The notes below the pieces were generated by a model. It saw only the letters and a program-made list of their open reading frames with translations, was not told the DNA's origin and made no database searches. A stretch of 39,304 nucleotides of DNA. It comes from Methylomonas koyamae. GTDB taxonomy: Bacteria; Pseudomonadota; Gammaproteobacteria; Methylococcales; Methylomonadaceae. The position numbers and the translations under genes were made by a program. The stretch spans positions 1 through 39,304 of the forward strand of contig NZ_LUUK01000004.1 of the NCBI RefSeq assembly GCF_001644025.1. Reading direction: 5' to 3'. Of the stretch, positions 32,714 to 39,304 are shown one piece after another (the first letter of the stretch is position 1; each line of letters opens with the position of its first letter).

Positions 32714-33811
32714 TTAAATGACGATCAATTCCGCCCGTAGCGCGCCAGCCGATTTCAGGGCTTCCAAAATCGCCACCAAGTCGCTGGGTCCGGCGCCGAC
32801 TCCGTTGACCGCCTGGACGATTTCGTCCAACGAAACGCCGGGGTTGAAGACGAACATATGGTTTTTGTCCTCTTTGATCGACACCTGCGATTGCGGCGTG
32901 ACCACTGTACTGCCGCCCGATAGCGGATTGGGCTGGCTGACTTGCGGGTTTTCGTTGATCGTCACGGTCAAGCTGCCGTGCGATACCGCCGCCGGCTGCA
33001 CCCTGACCTTGCTATTGATGATTACGGTGCCGGTTCGGGAGTTGACGATGACCTTGGCCGGCGCGTCGTCCGGCGTGACGTCGAGGTTTTCCAACATCGA
33101 AACAAAGCTGACCCGTTGCGAAGCCTCCACCGGTGCCCGCACGCTGACCGAGCCGGCATCGACGGCGCGGGCGGTATCGGCGCCGAAGGCTTTATTAATC
33201 GCTTGGACCACGTTGTTGGCGGTGGTGAAGTCGGTGTTGTTCAAGTTAAAGACCAGATCGCCGCTTTGGTCGAACGAGGTCGGCACCACTTGTTCGACCG
33301 ACGCGCCGTTGGGAATTCGGCCGACCAACGGATTGTTGACGGTGATTTTGGAGCCGTCCTGGCCGCCCGCGCTCAGGCCGCCGACGACCAGATTGCCTTG
33401 GGCAATCGCGTAAACCTTGCCGTCGGCGCCCTTGAGCGGACTCATCAGCAAAGAGCCGCCGCGCAGGCTTTTGGCATCGCCGATGGACGAGACAGTGACG
33501 TCGATTTTCTGACCCGGTTTGGCGAAGGCCGGCAGTTCCGCGTGAATACTGACGAACGCGGTATTTTTGGCTTTCGGATCGGTACCCGGCGGCAGGGTCA
33601 GGCCGAGCTGGCCCATCATATTGCGCAAGGTTTGCGGGGCGAACTTGGACGATTTGTCGCCGGATTTGTCCAGGCCCGTGACCAAGCCGTAGCCGACCAA
33701 CTGGTTGGAGCGTACCCCGGCCACCGACGCCAAGTCTTTGATACGTTCGGCATGCGCCCAGCCGCCGCTCAGCAGCCAGAAGGCGATGACGATCAATGTG
33801 GTTCTGTTCAT
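32714..33811 (-). CDS. flgI: Flagellar P-ring protein
   Basis: 365 residues with a signal peptide (cleaved after AHA, before [23 protein letters not shown]). The protein forms the ring around the rod in the peptidoglycan layer. Family features include the RIKDLAS start, the [29 protein letters not shown] stretch (shown in two parts by VVGGLSA and VGRIPNGA), and the C-terminal [40 protein letters not shown] precedes the ATG. 25 bases from flgJ. Confidence 0.96.
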   Translation of the reverse strand: MNRTTLIVIAFWLLSGGWAHAERIKDLASVAGVRSNQLVGYGLVTGLDKSGDKSSKFAPQTLRNMMGQLGLTLPPGTDPKAKNTAFVSIHAELPAFAKPGQKIDVTVSSIGDAKSLRGGSLLMSPLKGADGKVYAIAQGNLVVGGLSAGGQDGSKITVNNPLVGRIPNGASVEQVVPTSFDQSGDLVFNLNNTDFTTANNVVQAINKAFGADTARAVDAGSVSVRAPVEASQRVSFVSMLENLDVTPDDAPAKVIVNSRTGTVIINSKVRVQPAAVSHGSLTVTINENPQVSQPNPLSGGSTVVTPQSQVSIKEDKNHMFVFNPGVSLDEIVQAVNGVGAGPSDLVAILEALKSAGALRAELIVI

Positions 33812-33842
33812 GATGGTATCCTCAAAAGAGCGCCGAAACGGT

Positions 33843-34547
33843 TTAAAACGGGAAAATCGGGCTCAGGAAAAATCGGGCCAGCCAACCGATTTTGTTGGAA
33901 TCCGCGATGCCGCCGTCGCCGGTGTACATAATCGTTGCATCGGCGACTTTGGAGGACGACACGGTGTTGGCGGCATCAATGTCGATGGGGCGAACAATGC
34001 CGGACAAGCGCACGTATTCGTTACCGTCGTTCAAGGCCACCCGTTTCTCGCCGCGCACCCGGACGTTGCCGTTCGGCAGTACTTCGACGACGGTGACGCT
34101 GATGTCGCCGGTCAGCGTATTGCTTTGGTCGGCCTTGCCCTTGCCGTCGAATTGCGTGGTCGCGGCCAAGCTGGTTTTCAAGTCGTGACCCAACAAGGCC
34201 TGGCTGGCGACGCCGAACAGCGTTGGCGCGGTCGCCGACACCGAGGTGTTTTTCGAGGTGTTGGTATTGGCTTGTTTTCTGGCTTGGGTGGCTTCGTCCA
34301 GTGTGACCGTCAAAATGTCGCCGACTCGGCGGGTCTTGATGTCTTCGAACAGGCGCATGTCGTAACCGGCCTGGTAAATCGAGCCGTTGTTCTGTTGCGG
34401 GGGCCGCAGATCGGCCGGTTGGACCGGTGCGAAATCCGGATCGCGCTTGGGCAGAGTGTCGCAACCGGTCAGTGCCAGCAGCAATGCGGCCGCCAGCGGC
34501 AAGAGTTTGCCGGAGTACCGGCGCCGATGCGGAAAATAGGTGTTCAT
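33843..34547 (-). CDS. flgH: Flagellar L-ring lipoprotein
   Basis: 234 residues from ATG 34547. Another ATG six bases upstream (34553) is only 1-2 bases from the AGGGG binding site; the second ATG is at a proper distance (about 7 bases), so it is preferred. Signal peptide II with lipobox LALTGC (Cys29), giving an outer-membrane lipoprotein that forms the L ring. Family features: [50 protein letters not shown] and the [30 protein letters not shown] region. 15 bases after flgG. Confidence 0.95.
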   Translation of the reverse strand: MNTYFPHRRRYSGKLLPLAAALLLALTGCDTLPKRDPDFAPVQPADLRPPQQNNGSIYQAGYDMRLFEDIKTRRVGDILTVTLDEATQARKQANTNTSKNTSVSATAPTLFGVASQALLGHDLKTSLAATTQFDGKGKADQSNTLTGDISVTVVEVLPNGNVRVRGEKRVALNDGNEYVRLSGIVRPIDIDAANTVSSSKVADATIMYTGDGGIADSNKIGWLARFFLSPIFPF

Positions 34548-34562
34548 CGTCATGCCCCTGAA

Positions 34563-35351
34563 TTAGAGTTGTTGGGTAACGAACGACAGCATTTGGTCGG
34601 TGGTGGAGATGGCCTTGGAGTTCATCTCGTATGCGCGTTGGGTTTCGATCATATTGACCAATTCCTCGACCACGTTGACGTTGGACGTCTCCAGCGAGCC
34701 TTGCACCAGATTGCCGAATTCGTTCTCGCCCGGCGTACCGACGATAGGCGCGCCGCTGGCGACGGTTTCTCGGTACAAGTTGTCGCCGATCGGCTCCAGG
34801 CCGGCGGTGTTGATAAAGTCGGCGGTTTGAATCTGGCCGATTTGGTTGGCCGCCGCCGAGCCGGGTTGGGTGACGGTGACGGTACCGTCTAGGCCGATCG
34901 TAATGCTGGTGACATCCTGCGGTACCGTGATGGCCGGCTCTAGCGGCATGCCGTTGGAGGTGACGATCTGGCCGGTCGAATCCAGCTTGAACGATCCGTC
35001 GCGGGTGTAATTGATCTCGCCGCTCGGCATCAGGATTTGCAGGAAGCCGCGGCCGCTGATGGCCATGTCCAGCGAGTTGCCGGTTTGCTGAACGTTGCCC
35101 TGGGTGTGCAGCTTCTCGGTGGCGACGGTTCTGACGCCGGTGCCCAACTGCAAGCCGGTCGGCAACTGAGTGTTTTGGGTGGATTGGCCGCCGGCTTGAC
35201 GGACGTTTTGGTACATCAAGTCGGCGAAAATCGGTCGGGCTTTCTTAAAGCCGGTGGTGTTGACGTTGGCCAGATTGTTGGAAATCACGGCCATTCGGGT
35301 TTGTTGGGCATCCAGTCCGGATTTTGCGACCCATAATGCTCGTTCTGTCAT
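34563..35351 (-). CDS. flgG: Flagellar distal rod protein FlgG
   Basis: 262 residues (E. coli 260). ATG 35351 with AGGAG 7 bases upstream is chosen over the in-frame start at 35372, giving [20 protein letters not shown]. Rod signature [22 protein letters not shown]-terminal rod motif [29 protein letters not shown]. The insertion that distinguishes FlgG from FlgE/F ([13 protein letters not shown], then [12 protein letters not shown]) is present. Distal rod subunit of the basal body. Confidence 0.96.
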   Translation of the reverse strand: MTERALWVAKSGLDAQQTRMAVISNNLANVNTTGFKKARPIFADLMYQNVRQAGGQSTQNTQLPTGLQLGTGVRTVATEKLHTQGNVQQTGNSLDMAISGRGFLQILMPSGEINYTRDGSFKLDSTGQIVTSNGMPLEPAITVPQDVTSITIGLDGTVTVTQPGSAAANQIGQIQTADFINTAGLEPIGDNLYRETVASGAPIVGTPGENEFGNLVQGSLETSNVNVVEELVNMIETQRAYEMNSKAISTTDQMLSFVTQQL

Positions 35352-35402
35352 GTTCGTCTCCTGATCTGACAAGTTTTTGTCTTATCAGGGATAAAGCAGC
35401 TT

Positions 35403-36146
35403 CTATGCCACTTGCATGATCTTGGCCGTGCTGTTGGCGGTTTCGTCGGCGGTTTTCATGACCTTGCTTTGCAGATCGAAGTTTCTGGACAGTTCGATCA
35501 TCTCCACCATCGCCGCCATCGGATTGACGTTGCTGTTTTCCAGGGCACCCTGGACCAATACGACGTTCGCGTCTGCCGTCTGAACCGCGCCGTCCTTGGT
35601 ATGCATCAAGCCGTCCTCGCGTTTCTCCAGCGAAGCCGGATCGGGATTGACCAGCTTGATTCTGTCGACGATCACGGTGTTGGTCGAATTTTCGCCTTGC
35701 GGCACGATGTTGATGGTGCCGTCGTCGCCGATGTCGATTTTGCGAGCCGGTGGTATCGTGATGCCGAGCGCGGCTTCGCCGACGACAGCGAGCCCGGAAC
35801 TGGTTTGCAGTTGGCCTTCGGGCGTTATGCGCAGATCGCCGGCGCGGGTGTAGGCTTCCTTGCCGTCCGGCGTGGTAACCGAGATCCAGCCGGGGCCGTT
35901 GATGGCGACGTCGAGTTCGTTGCCGGTGGTTTGCAGCGCGCCGGACGAGAGATCGCTGCCGGGCCGTTCGGTCATCGCGTAAACGCGGGTCGGATAACCG
36001 GGTCCGAACGCCGGCATGGCTCGGAATTGCTCGAAGTCGGACTTGAAGCCGGGCGTCTGGGTGTTGGCGAGGTTGTTGGCGTTGGCCGTTTGCGCCAGCA
36101 AGGTCTGCTTGGCGCCGTTCATCGCGATGTAAAGGCTGCGGTCCAT
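35403..36146 (-). CDS. flgF: Flagellar proximal rod protein FlgF
   Basis: 247 residues. It starts MDRSLYIAMNGAKQTLLAQT, then the rod motif NANNLANTQTPGFKSDFEQFR, and ends with the conserved LENSNVNPMAAMVEMIELSRNFDLQSKVMKTADE. CGGAGA precedes ATG 36146. The 51-base gap to flgG holds a weak hairpin (CTGATAAG/CTTGTCAG on the minus strand). Confidence 0.95.
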   Translation of the reverse strand: MDRSLYIAMNGAKQTLLAQTANANNLANTQTPGFKSDFEQFRAMPAFGPGYPTRVYAMTERPGSDLSSGALQTTGNELDVAINGPGWISVTTPDGKEAYTRAGDLRITPEGQLQTSSGLAVVGEAALGITIPPARKIDIGDDGTINIVPQGENSTNTVIVDRIKLVNPDPASLEKREDGLMHTKDGAVQTADANVVLVQGALENSNVNPMAAMVEMIELSRNFDLQSKVMKTADETANSTAKIMQVA

Positions 36147-36159
36147 GGGAAATCTCCGT

Positions 36160-36201
36160 AAAAGCAGGCGGGACCGGCGCCGCTTGCCGGCCCGGTCCCG
36201 C
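36160..36201 (-). terminator. GC-rich hairpin between flgE and flgF (possible partial terminator)
   Basis: On the minus strand GCGGGACCGG (36201-36192) pairs with CCGGTCCCGC (36177-36168); the loop is itself GC-rich. CTGCTTTTA follows, so the T-run is short. It lies in the 66-base gap downstream of flgE and immediately before the flgF ribosome binding site, and could lower transcription of the distal genes relative to the hook gene or protect the flgE 3' end. Confidence 0.5.
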
Positions 36202-36212
36202 GCTAGCCGTGT

Positions 36213-37544
36213 TTACCTGATGTTGAGGACGGCCTGCATAATGGTGTTTTCGGTCGTGATGGTTTGGGCGTTGGCTTGATACGCTTGTTGGGCGACGATC
36301 AGATTGACCAATTGCGCCGATAGATCGACGTTCGAGCTTTCCAGCGCGCCGGATTGAATCAAGCCGAAATTGTTGGAACCGGCTTCGCCGGCGATCGGGT
36401 CGCCGGAGGTGGCGCTTTGACCCCAGGCGGTATCGCCGAGTTTGGACAGGCCGTTGGTGTTGGCAAAACGGGTCAGAGCGACCTTGCCCATGGTTTGCGA
36501 GCCGCCGTTGCTGAAGCGGGCGAAAATCACGCCTTCATCGTCGATGTCGATGCCGGTCAGGCGTCCGGCAGGCAGACCGTTTTGGGTCATCGCGTTGACG
36601 CTGAATTTCTCTTGGACCTGGGTGGACCCGAAATAGTCCATCGTCGATACGGTGATGTCGGACGCGCCGGTGGCAGGCGTGATGGTGTAGGCGCTGAGCG
36701 CGAAGCGGCCGTTGGATGGGGTGGTCAATTTGCCCGAGGAGTCGAAGGTCATTGTCGCCGGCGTCGGCGGCACCGTTAGGTCGGATGGCGCGGACACCGT
36801 CGAACCGTAGGTGCCGGCATTGACTGGCGTCTTGGCGGTCGGCGTGGCCGGTTCGCTCATGTAGTGATAGACGTCCCAGTCGGTGGAACTGGCGGTTGAC
36901 GTGCCCTTGACGAAATAGGTGGTCAGAATGTGCGGCGAACCGAGCGAGTCGTAAATCGTCACCGAGGTTTGCGAATTATAGGAATTGCTGTCGGTCGGGT
37001 CGAAGGTGGTGACGCTCGGGGTGGCCGCGTTGGCGTTCAGGTTGACGGTTAGCGACGCGGTATCGGTGGCGCTGGGCAGGCCGGTCAGGGTGTTGATTTG
37101 CACGGATTGGGTGACGCCGGTACTGAAGCCGTCGGTCACCGAGGTACCGTTGGGCGCGTACACCATCAAGGCCTTGCCCTGGTTGTTGACCAGATAGCCG
37201 TCCTTGTCCAATTTGAATTCGCCGGCGCGGGTGTACGATAAATCGGTGGTTTCGGTAGGGCTTTTCGCCAGCGTAAAAAAACCCTCGCCGCTGATGGCCA
37301 GGTCCAAATTGTTGTCGGTGAATGACAAGCTGCCCTGATTGAATTGCTGGGCCACGTTGGTGACCTTGACGCCAGAGCCGGCCGTGGTGCTGCTGACGCC
37401 GCCGAGGCTGGCGGCATAGACGTCGGCGAATTCCGAGCGGGATTTCTTGAAACCCACCGTATTGGAGTTGGCGATGTTATTGCCGGTAACCGACAGATTG
37501 TTGGATGCGGCATTCAAACCGCTGAGTGCTGTTGTAAAAGCCAT
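36213..37544 (-). CDS. flgE: Flagellar hook protein FlgE
   Basis: 443 residues; makes up the flexible hook. It starts MAFTTALSGLNAASNNLSVT, then GNNIANSNTVGFKKSRSEFADVY (rod/hook motif, in parts), the LSFTDNNLDLAISGEGFF segment, a Thr/Ser-rich variable D2 domain, and the C-terminal GALESSNVDLSAQLVNLIVAQQAYQANAQTI. AAGGAG is 9 bases before ATG 37544. 12 bases from flgD. Confidence 0.96.
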   Translation of the reverse strand: MAFTTALSGLNAASNNLSVTGNNIANSNTVGFKKSRSEFADVYAASLGGVSSTTAGSGVKVTNVAQQFNQGSLSFTDNNLDLAISGEGFFTLAKSPTETTDLSYTRAGEFKLDKDGYLVNNQGKALMVYAPNGTSVTDGFSTGVTQSVQINTLTGLPSATDTASLTVNLNANAATPSVTTFDPTDSNSYNSQTSVTIYDSLGSPHILTTYFVKGTSTASSTDWDVYHYMSEPATPTAKTPVNAGTYGSTVSAPSDLTVPPTPATMTFDSSGKLTTPSNGRFALSAYTITPATGASDITVSTMDYFGSTQVQEKFSVNAMTQNGLPAGRLTGIDIDDEGVIFARFSNGGSQTMGKVALTRFANTNGLSKLGDTAWGQSATSGDPIAGEAGSNNFGLIQSGALESSNVDLSAQLVNLIVAQQAYQANAQTITTENTIMQAVLNIR

Positions 37545-37556
37545 GACGCCTGCTCC

Positions 37557-38246
37557 TTAAAGAATTTGTTTGATTTTGCTGAATTTGATGTCGCCTAGAC
37601 CTTCCAGATTCACGGACAGACCGCTACCGTTACTGCCGATGGCGACGCTTTTTACCTTGGAGTTGATGCTGGTATCCAGCGCGGTATTGGTGCCGTCCAG
37701 CCAGCCGAAGGCCTTGATTTTGTATACGCCCGGATCGGCCGGAGTGCCGGCGCTGTCGTTGCCGTCCCATTCGAATTTCAGCGTTCCGGCCGATTGCGCG
37801 CCCAGATCGAGTTCCCGAACCACCGTGCCGGTCTCCGGGTCGACGATTTGCACGCCGACGCTGGTTGCTGTGCTGGGTATATCGAGTTCGCCGGATACGC
37901 TGCCGCCGGCGCTAAGCAAGGCTTGCGAGCCTGGTGCCACGACGGTATGGCCAACGATGCTGGCCGCCTGCAGGGCTTGGTCGGCATTTAACGAATCCGA
38001 CAGGGTCTGGAATGAGGTTTGTAACTCCTGAATGCCGGAAACCGCGCTGATCTGCGCCATTTGGCTGACGAATTCGGCGTTGTCCATCGGTTTGGTCGGA
38101 TCTTGATGGGTGAGCTGGGTCGTTAACAGTTTTAAGAATTCGCTTTGGCTTAACGACTGGCTTTTGCTGGTCGCGCTGCTGGCGCTTGACGCCGAGCCGG
38201 TCGTGGCCAGTCCCAAACTGTTGAAGGTATCCGTTAGGGTCGTCAT
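37557..38246 (-). CDS. flgD: Flagellar hook cap / assembly protein FlgD
   Basis: 229 residues. The conserved N-terminal region is SEFLKLLTTQLTHQDPTKPMDNAEFVSQMAQ, where QLxxQDPxxPxxNxExxxQxAQ is the FlgD signature; the C-terminus has the Tudor/Ig-like pair with FEWDGNDSAGTPADPGVYKIKA. FlgD caps the growing hook and is not retained in the finished flagellum. GAGGA precedes ATG 38246. 10 bases after flgC. Confidence 0.95.
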   Translation of the reverse strand: MTTLTDTFNSLGLATTGSASSASSATSKSQSLSQSEFLKLLTTQLTHQDPTKPMDNAEFVSQMAQISAVSGIQELQTSFQTLSDSLNADQALQAASIVGHTVVAPGSQALLSAGGSVSGELDIPSTATSVGVQIVDPETGTVVRELDLGAQSAGTLKFEWDGNDSAGTPADPGVYKIKAFGWLDGTNTALDTSINSKVKSVAIGSNGSGLSVNLEGLGDIKFSKIKQIL

Positions 38247-38256
38247 GGCTTAGTCC

Positions 38257-38673
38257 TCATTGCCCCATCTTCAGGGTCTGTAGAATTAGGTTTTTAGCGG
38301 TGTTAAGCACCTCAACGTTGTTTTCATAGCCGCGCGAGGCCGACATCATGTTGGCCATTTCCTCGATGGTGTTGACGTTGGGTTTATAGATGTAGCCTAG
38401 TTCGTCGGCCATCGGATGATTCGGCGCGTATTCCATGATCGGTTGCGCCTGGCTTTCGACGACGCCGCGGACTTCGACACCGGTGGTGCCGGCTCGGCGG
38501 TCGAGCTGGTTTTGAAATTCGGCCGCGAACACCGGCTGCCGCGACTTGTAGACTTGGTCGATGCTGCTGCTGACGCTACTGGCGTTGGAAATGTTGCTGG
38601 CCACCAGATTCAGGCGCAGGTTTTGCGCATTCATGCCGCTGCCGGCAACGTCGAAGATTCGCAATGAGGACAT
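38257..38673 (-). CDS. flgC: Flagellar proximal rod protein FlgC
   Basis: 138 residues; a proximal rod subunit. It starts MSSLRIFDVAGSGMNAQNLRLN, with the rod motif VASNISNASSVSSS and the C-terminal KPNVNTIEEMANMMSASRGYENNVEVLNTAKNL. AAGGGAG precedes the ATG, inside the end of flgB; only 2 bases separate the genes. Confidence 0.96.
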   Translation of the reverse strand: MSSLRIFDVAGSGMNAQNLRLNLVASNISNASSVSSSIDQVYKSRQPVFAAEFQNQLDRRAGTTGVEVRGVVESQAQPIMEYAPNHPMADELGYIYKPNVNTIEEMANMMSASRGYENNVEVLNTAKNLILQTLKMGQ

Positions 38674-38675
38674 GG

Positions 38676-39071
38676 TTATTCTCCCTTGATGGCTCTGACC
38701 AGCCCGGCAAAGTCGTCGCTGACGAAGCGCAGACTGGCTTGGTATTGCACGGCGTTTTCGGCGTATTTCGCCTGTTCGATATTGGTCTCGACGGTATTGC
38801 CGTCCAGAGAGGCTTGATACGGCGTCCGGTACAGCAGTTCGGCGCCGAGCAAGGCATTGGGGCCGGTCATGTGGCCCTGATGGGTGCGACGTAGGTCGCC
38901 GCTAGCGTCCGCCAGGGATTGCTGGAATACCGATTTGAAGTCCAGATCCCTGGCCTTGTAATCGGGGGTGTCCGCATTGGCGAGGTTCGCCGCCAAAATT
39001 TCGCTACGTTTTTCGCGTAGGGTTAGCGCTTGCGGATGAACGCCCAATGCTCGGTCGAAATTGATTGACAT
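38676..39071 (-). CDS. flgB: Flagellar proximal rod protein FlgB
   Basis: 131 residues from ATG 39071 (E. coli 138). The longer frame to 39209 is rejected because it would run through the sigma-54 promoter. It starts MSINFDRALGVHPQALTLRE and has the rod motif ILAANLANADTPDYKARDLDF; the C-terminal half contains NTVETNIEQAKYAENAVQYQASL. First gene of the flgBCDEFGHIJKL operon. AGAGG lies 9 bases upstream. Confidence 0.95.
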   Translation of the reverse strand: MSINFDRALGVHPQALTLREKRSEILAANLANADTPDYKARDLDFKSVFQQSLADASGDLRRTHQGHMTGPNALLGAELLYRTPYQASLDGNTVETNIEQAKYAENAVQYQASLRFVSDDFAGLVRAIKGE

Positions 39072-39105
39072 GGTTTGCCGCCTCTTCGAGTTGATACCCG
39101 TATTT

Positions 39106-39121
39106 AGCAGAAAATATGCCA
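39106..39121 (-). promoter_or_regulatory. Sigma-54 (RpoN) promoter of the flgB operon
   Basis: The minus strand reads TGGCATA-TTTT-CTGCT. GG (39120-39119) and GC (39108-39107) are separated by exactly 10 bases, with TGGCA and TGC matching the -24/-12 consensus. Predicted start near 39095, 24 bases before the flgB ATG. In Pseudomonas and Vibrio, rod/hook operons are RpoN-dependent and activated by FleR/FlrC. Confidence 0.7.
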
Positions 39122-39191
39122 TAAATAAAAAGTCTGAATAAATCAGTTGGATTGGCTGGAGTGGCGTCTGGACGAGCGTCAAAATTTGCCG

Positions 39192-39210
39192 TTTGCCGCG
39201 CGGCGGCAAA
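39192..39210. repeat. Perfect 8-bp inverted repeat upstream of the flgB promoter
   Basis: TTTGCCGC (39192-39199), 3-base loop GCG, GCGGCAAA (39203-39210), flanked by A/T runs on both sides. It lies about 70 bases upstream of the sigma-54 promoter, where an activator would bind or an upstream transcript would end. No gene is supported between 39122 and 39304. Confidence 0.5.
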
Positions 39211-39304
39211 ATTTTTCCGCATGACCGGTGCGCAATTTTGCGGGGTTGAGACCGGCGCTTAGGCGAGGTGCGTCAAGATTCCGGCGGAGGGGGGCGGGTT
39301 GCTT

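Noticed and set aside
32942..34892. Two long plus-strand open frames (329 and 395 codons) opposite flgI, flgH and flgG
   Set aside because: They are shadows of well-recognised flagellar genes with no binding sites and no family resemblance.

Overview
The window is GC-rich, densely coded Gram-negative DNA. Its gene content (LPS core transferases with MsbA, MreBCD-PBP2-RodA, GatCAB, RpoN-type flagellar control, a PEP-CTERM protein) and protein style suggest a gammaproteobacterium, plausibly a Methylomonas-like methanotroph. That placement is inference from recognised protein families; no rRNA or other marker gene is present.

Layout. Positions 1-272 hold the tail of a DUF2802 protein, usually found at the end of chemotaxis/flagellar operons. 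234-4944 is a minus-strand LPS/surface-glycan cluster (two GT2 transferases, an O-antigen ligase, a GT25 and a GT9 heptosyltransferase) divergent from msbA (5022-6764). A 737-residue uncharacterised protein follows (7081-9294). 9354-15983 is the most unusual part: an ECF sigma factor with a double-cupin ChrR-like partner on the minus strand, divergent from a PEP-CTERM protein and a DUF4331 protein, then a repeat-bearing spacer, a TPR protein and a HupE/UreJ-like membrane protein with an EF-hand. The two divergent units share a matching promoter-like element (TGCATCC, 18 bases, TA), which suggests an autoregulated sigma/anti-sigma module.

16087-18267 contains a periplasmic SLT/Sel1 lytic transglycosylase behind a long structured leader, a 65-residue orphan protein behind a near-consensus sigma-54 promoter, and a DUF167 protein. 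18384-22200 is gatC-gatA-uma2-gatB (minus strand) with a Uma2 nuclease-fold gene inserted between gatA and gatB. 22312-28957 is the rod-shape operon mreB-mreC-mreD-mrdA-rodA-mltB. A terminator separates mreB from mreC, and mreC appears to start at AUA. 29058-39071 is a complete minus-strand flgBCDEFGHIJKL operon (rod, hook, rings, hook-filament junction) with a sigma-54 promoter just upstream of flgB.

The envelope theme is continuous: LPS assembly, peptidoglycan elongation and hydrolysis, and the flagellar basal body that crosses both. No tRNA, rRNA, CRISPR array, insertion sequence or prophage was seen.
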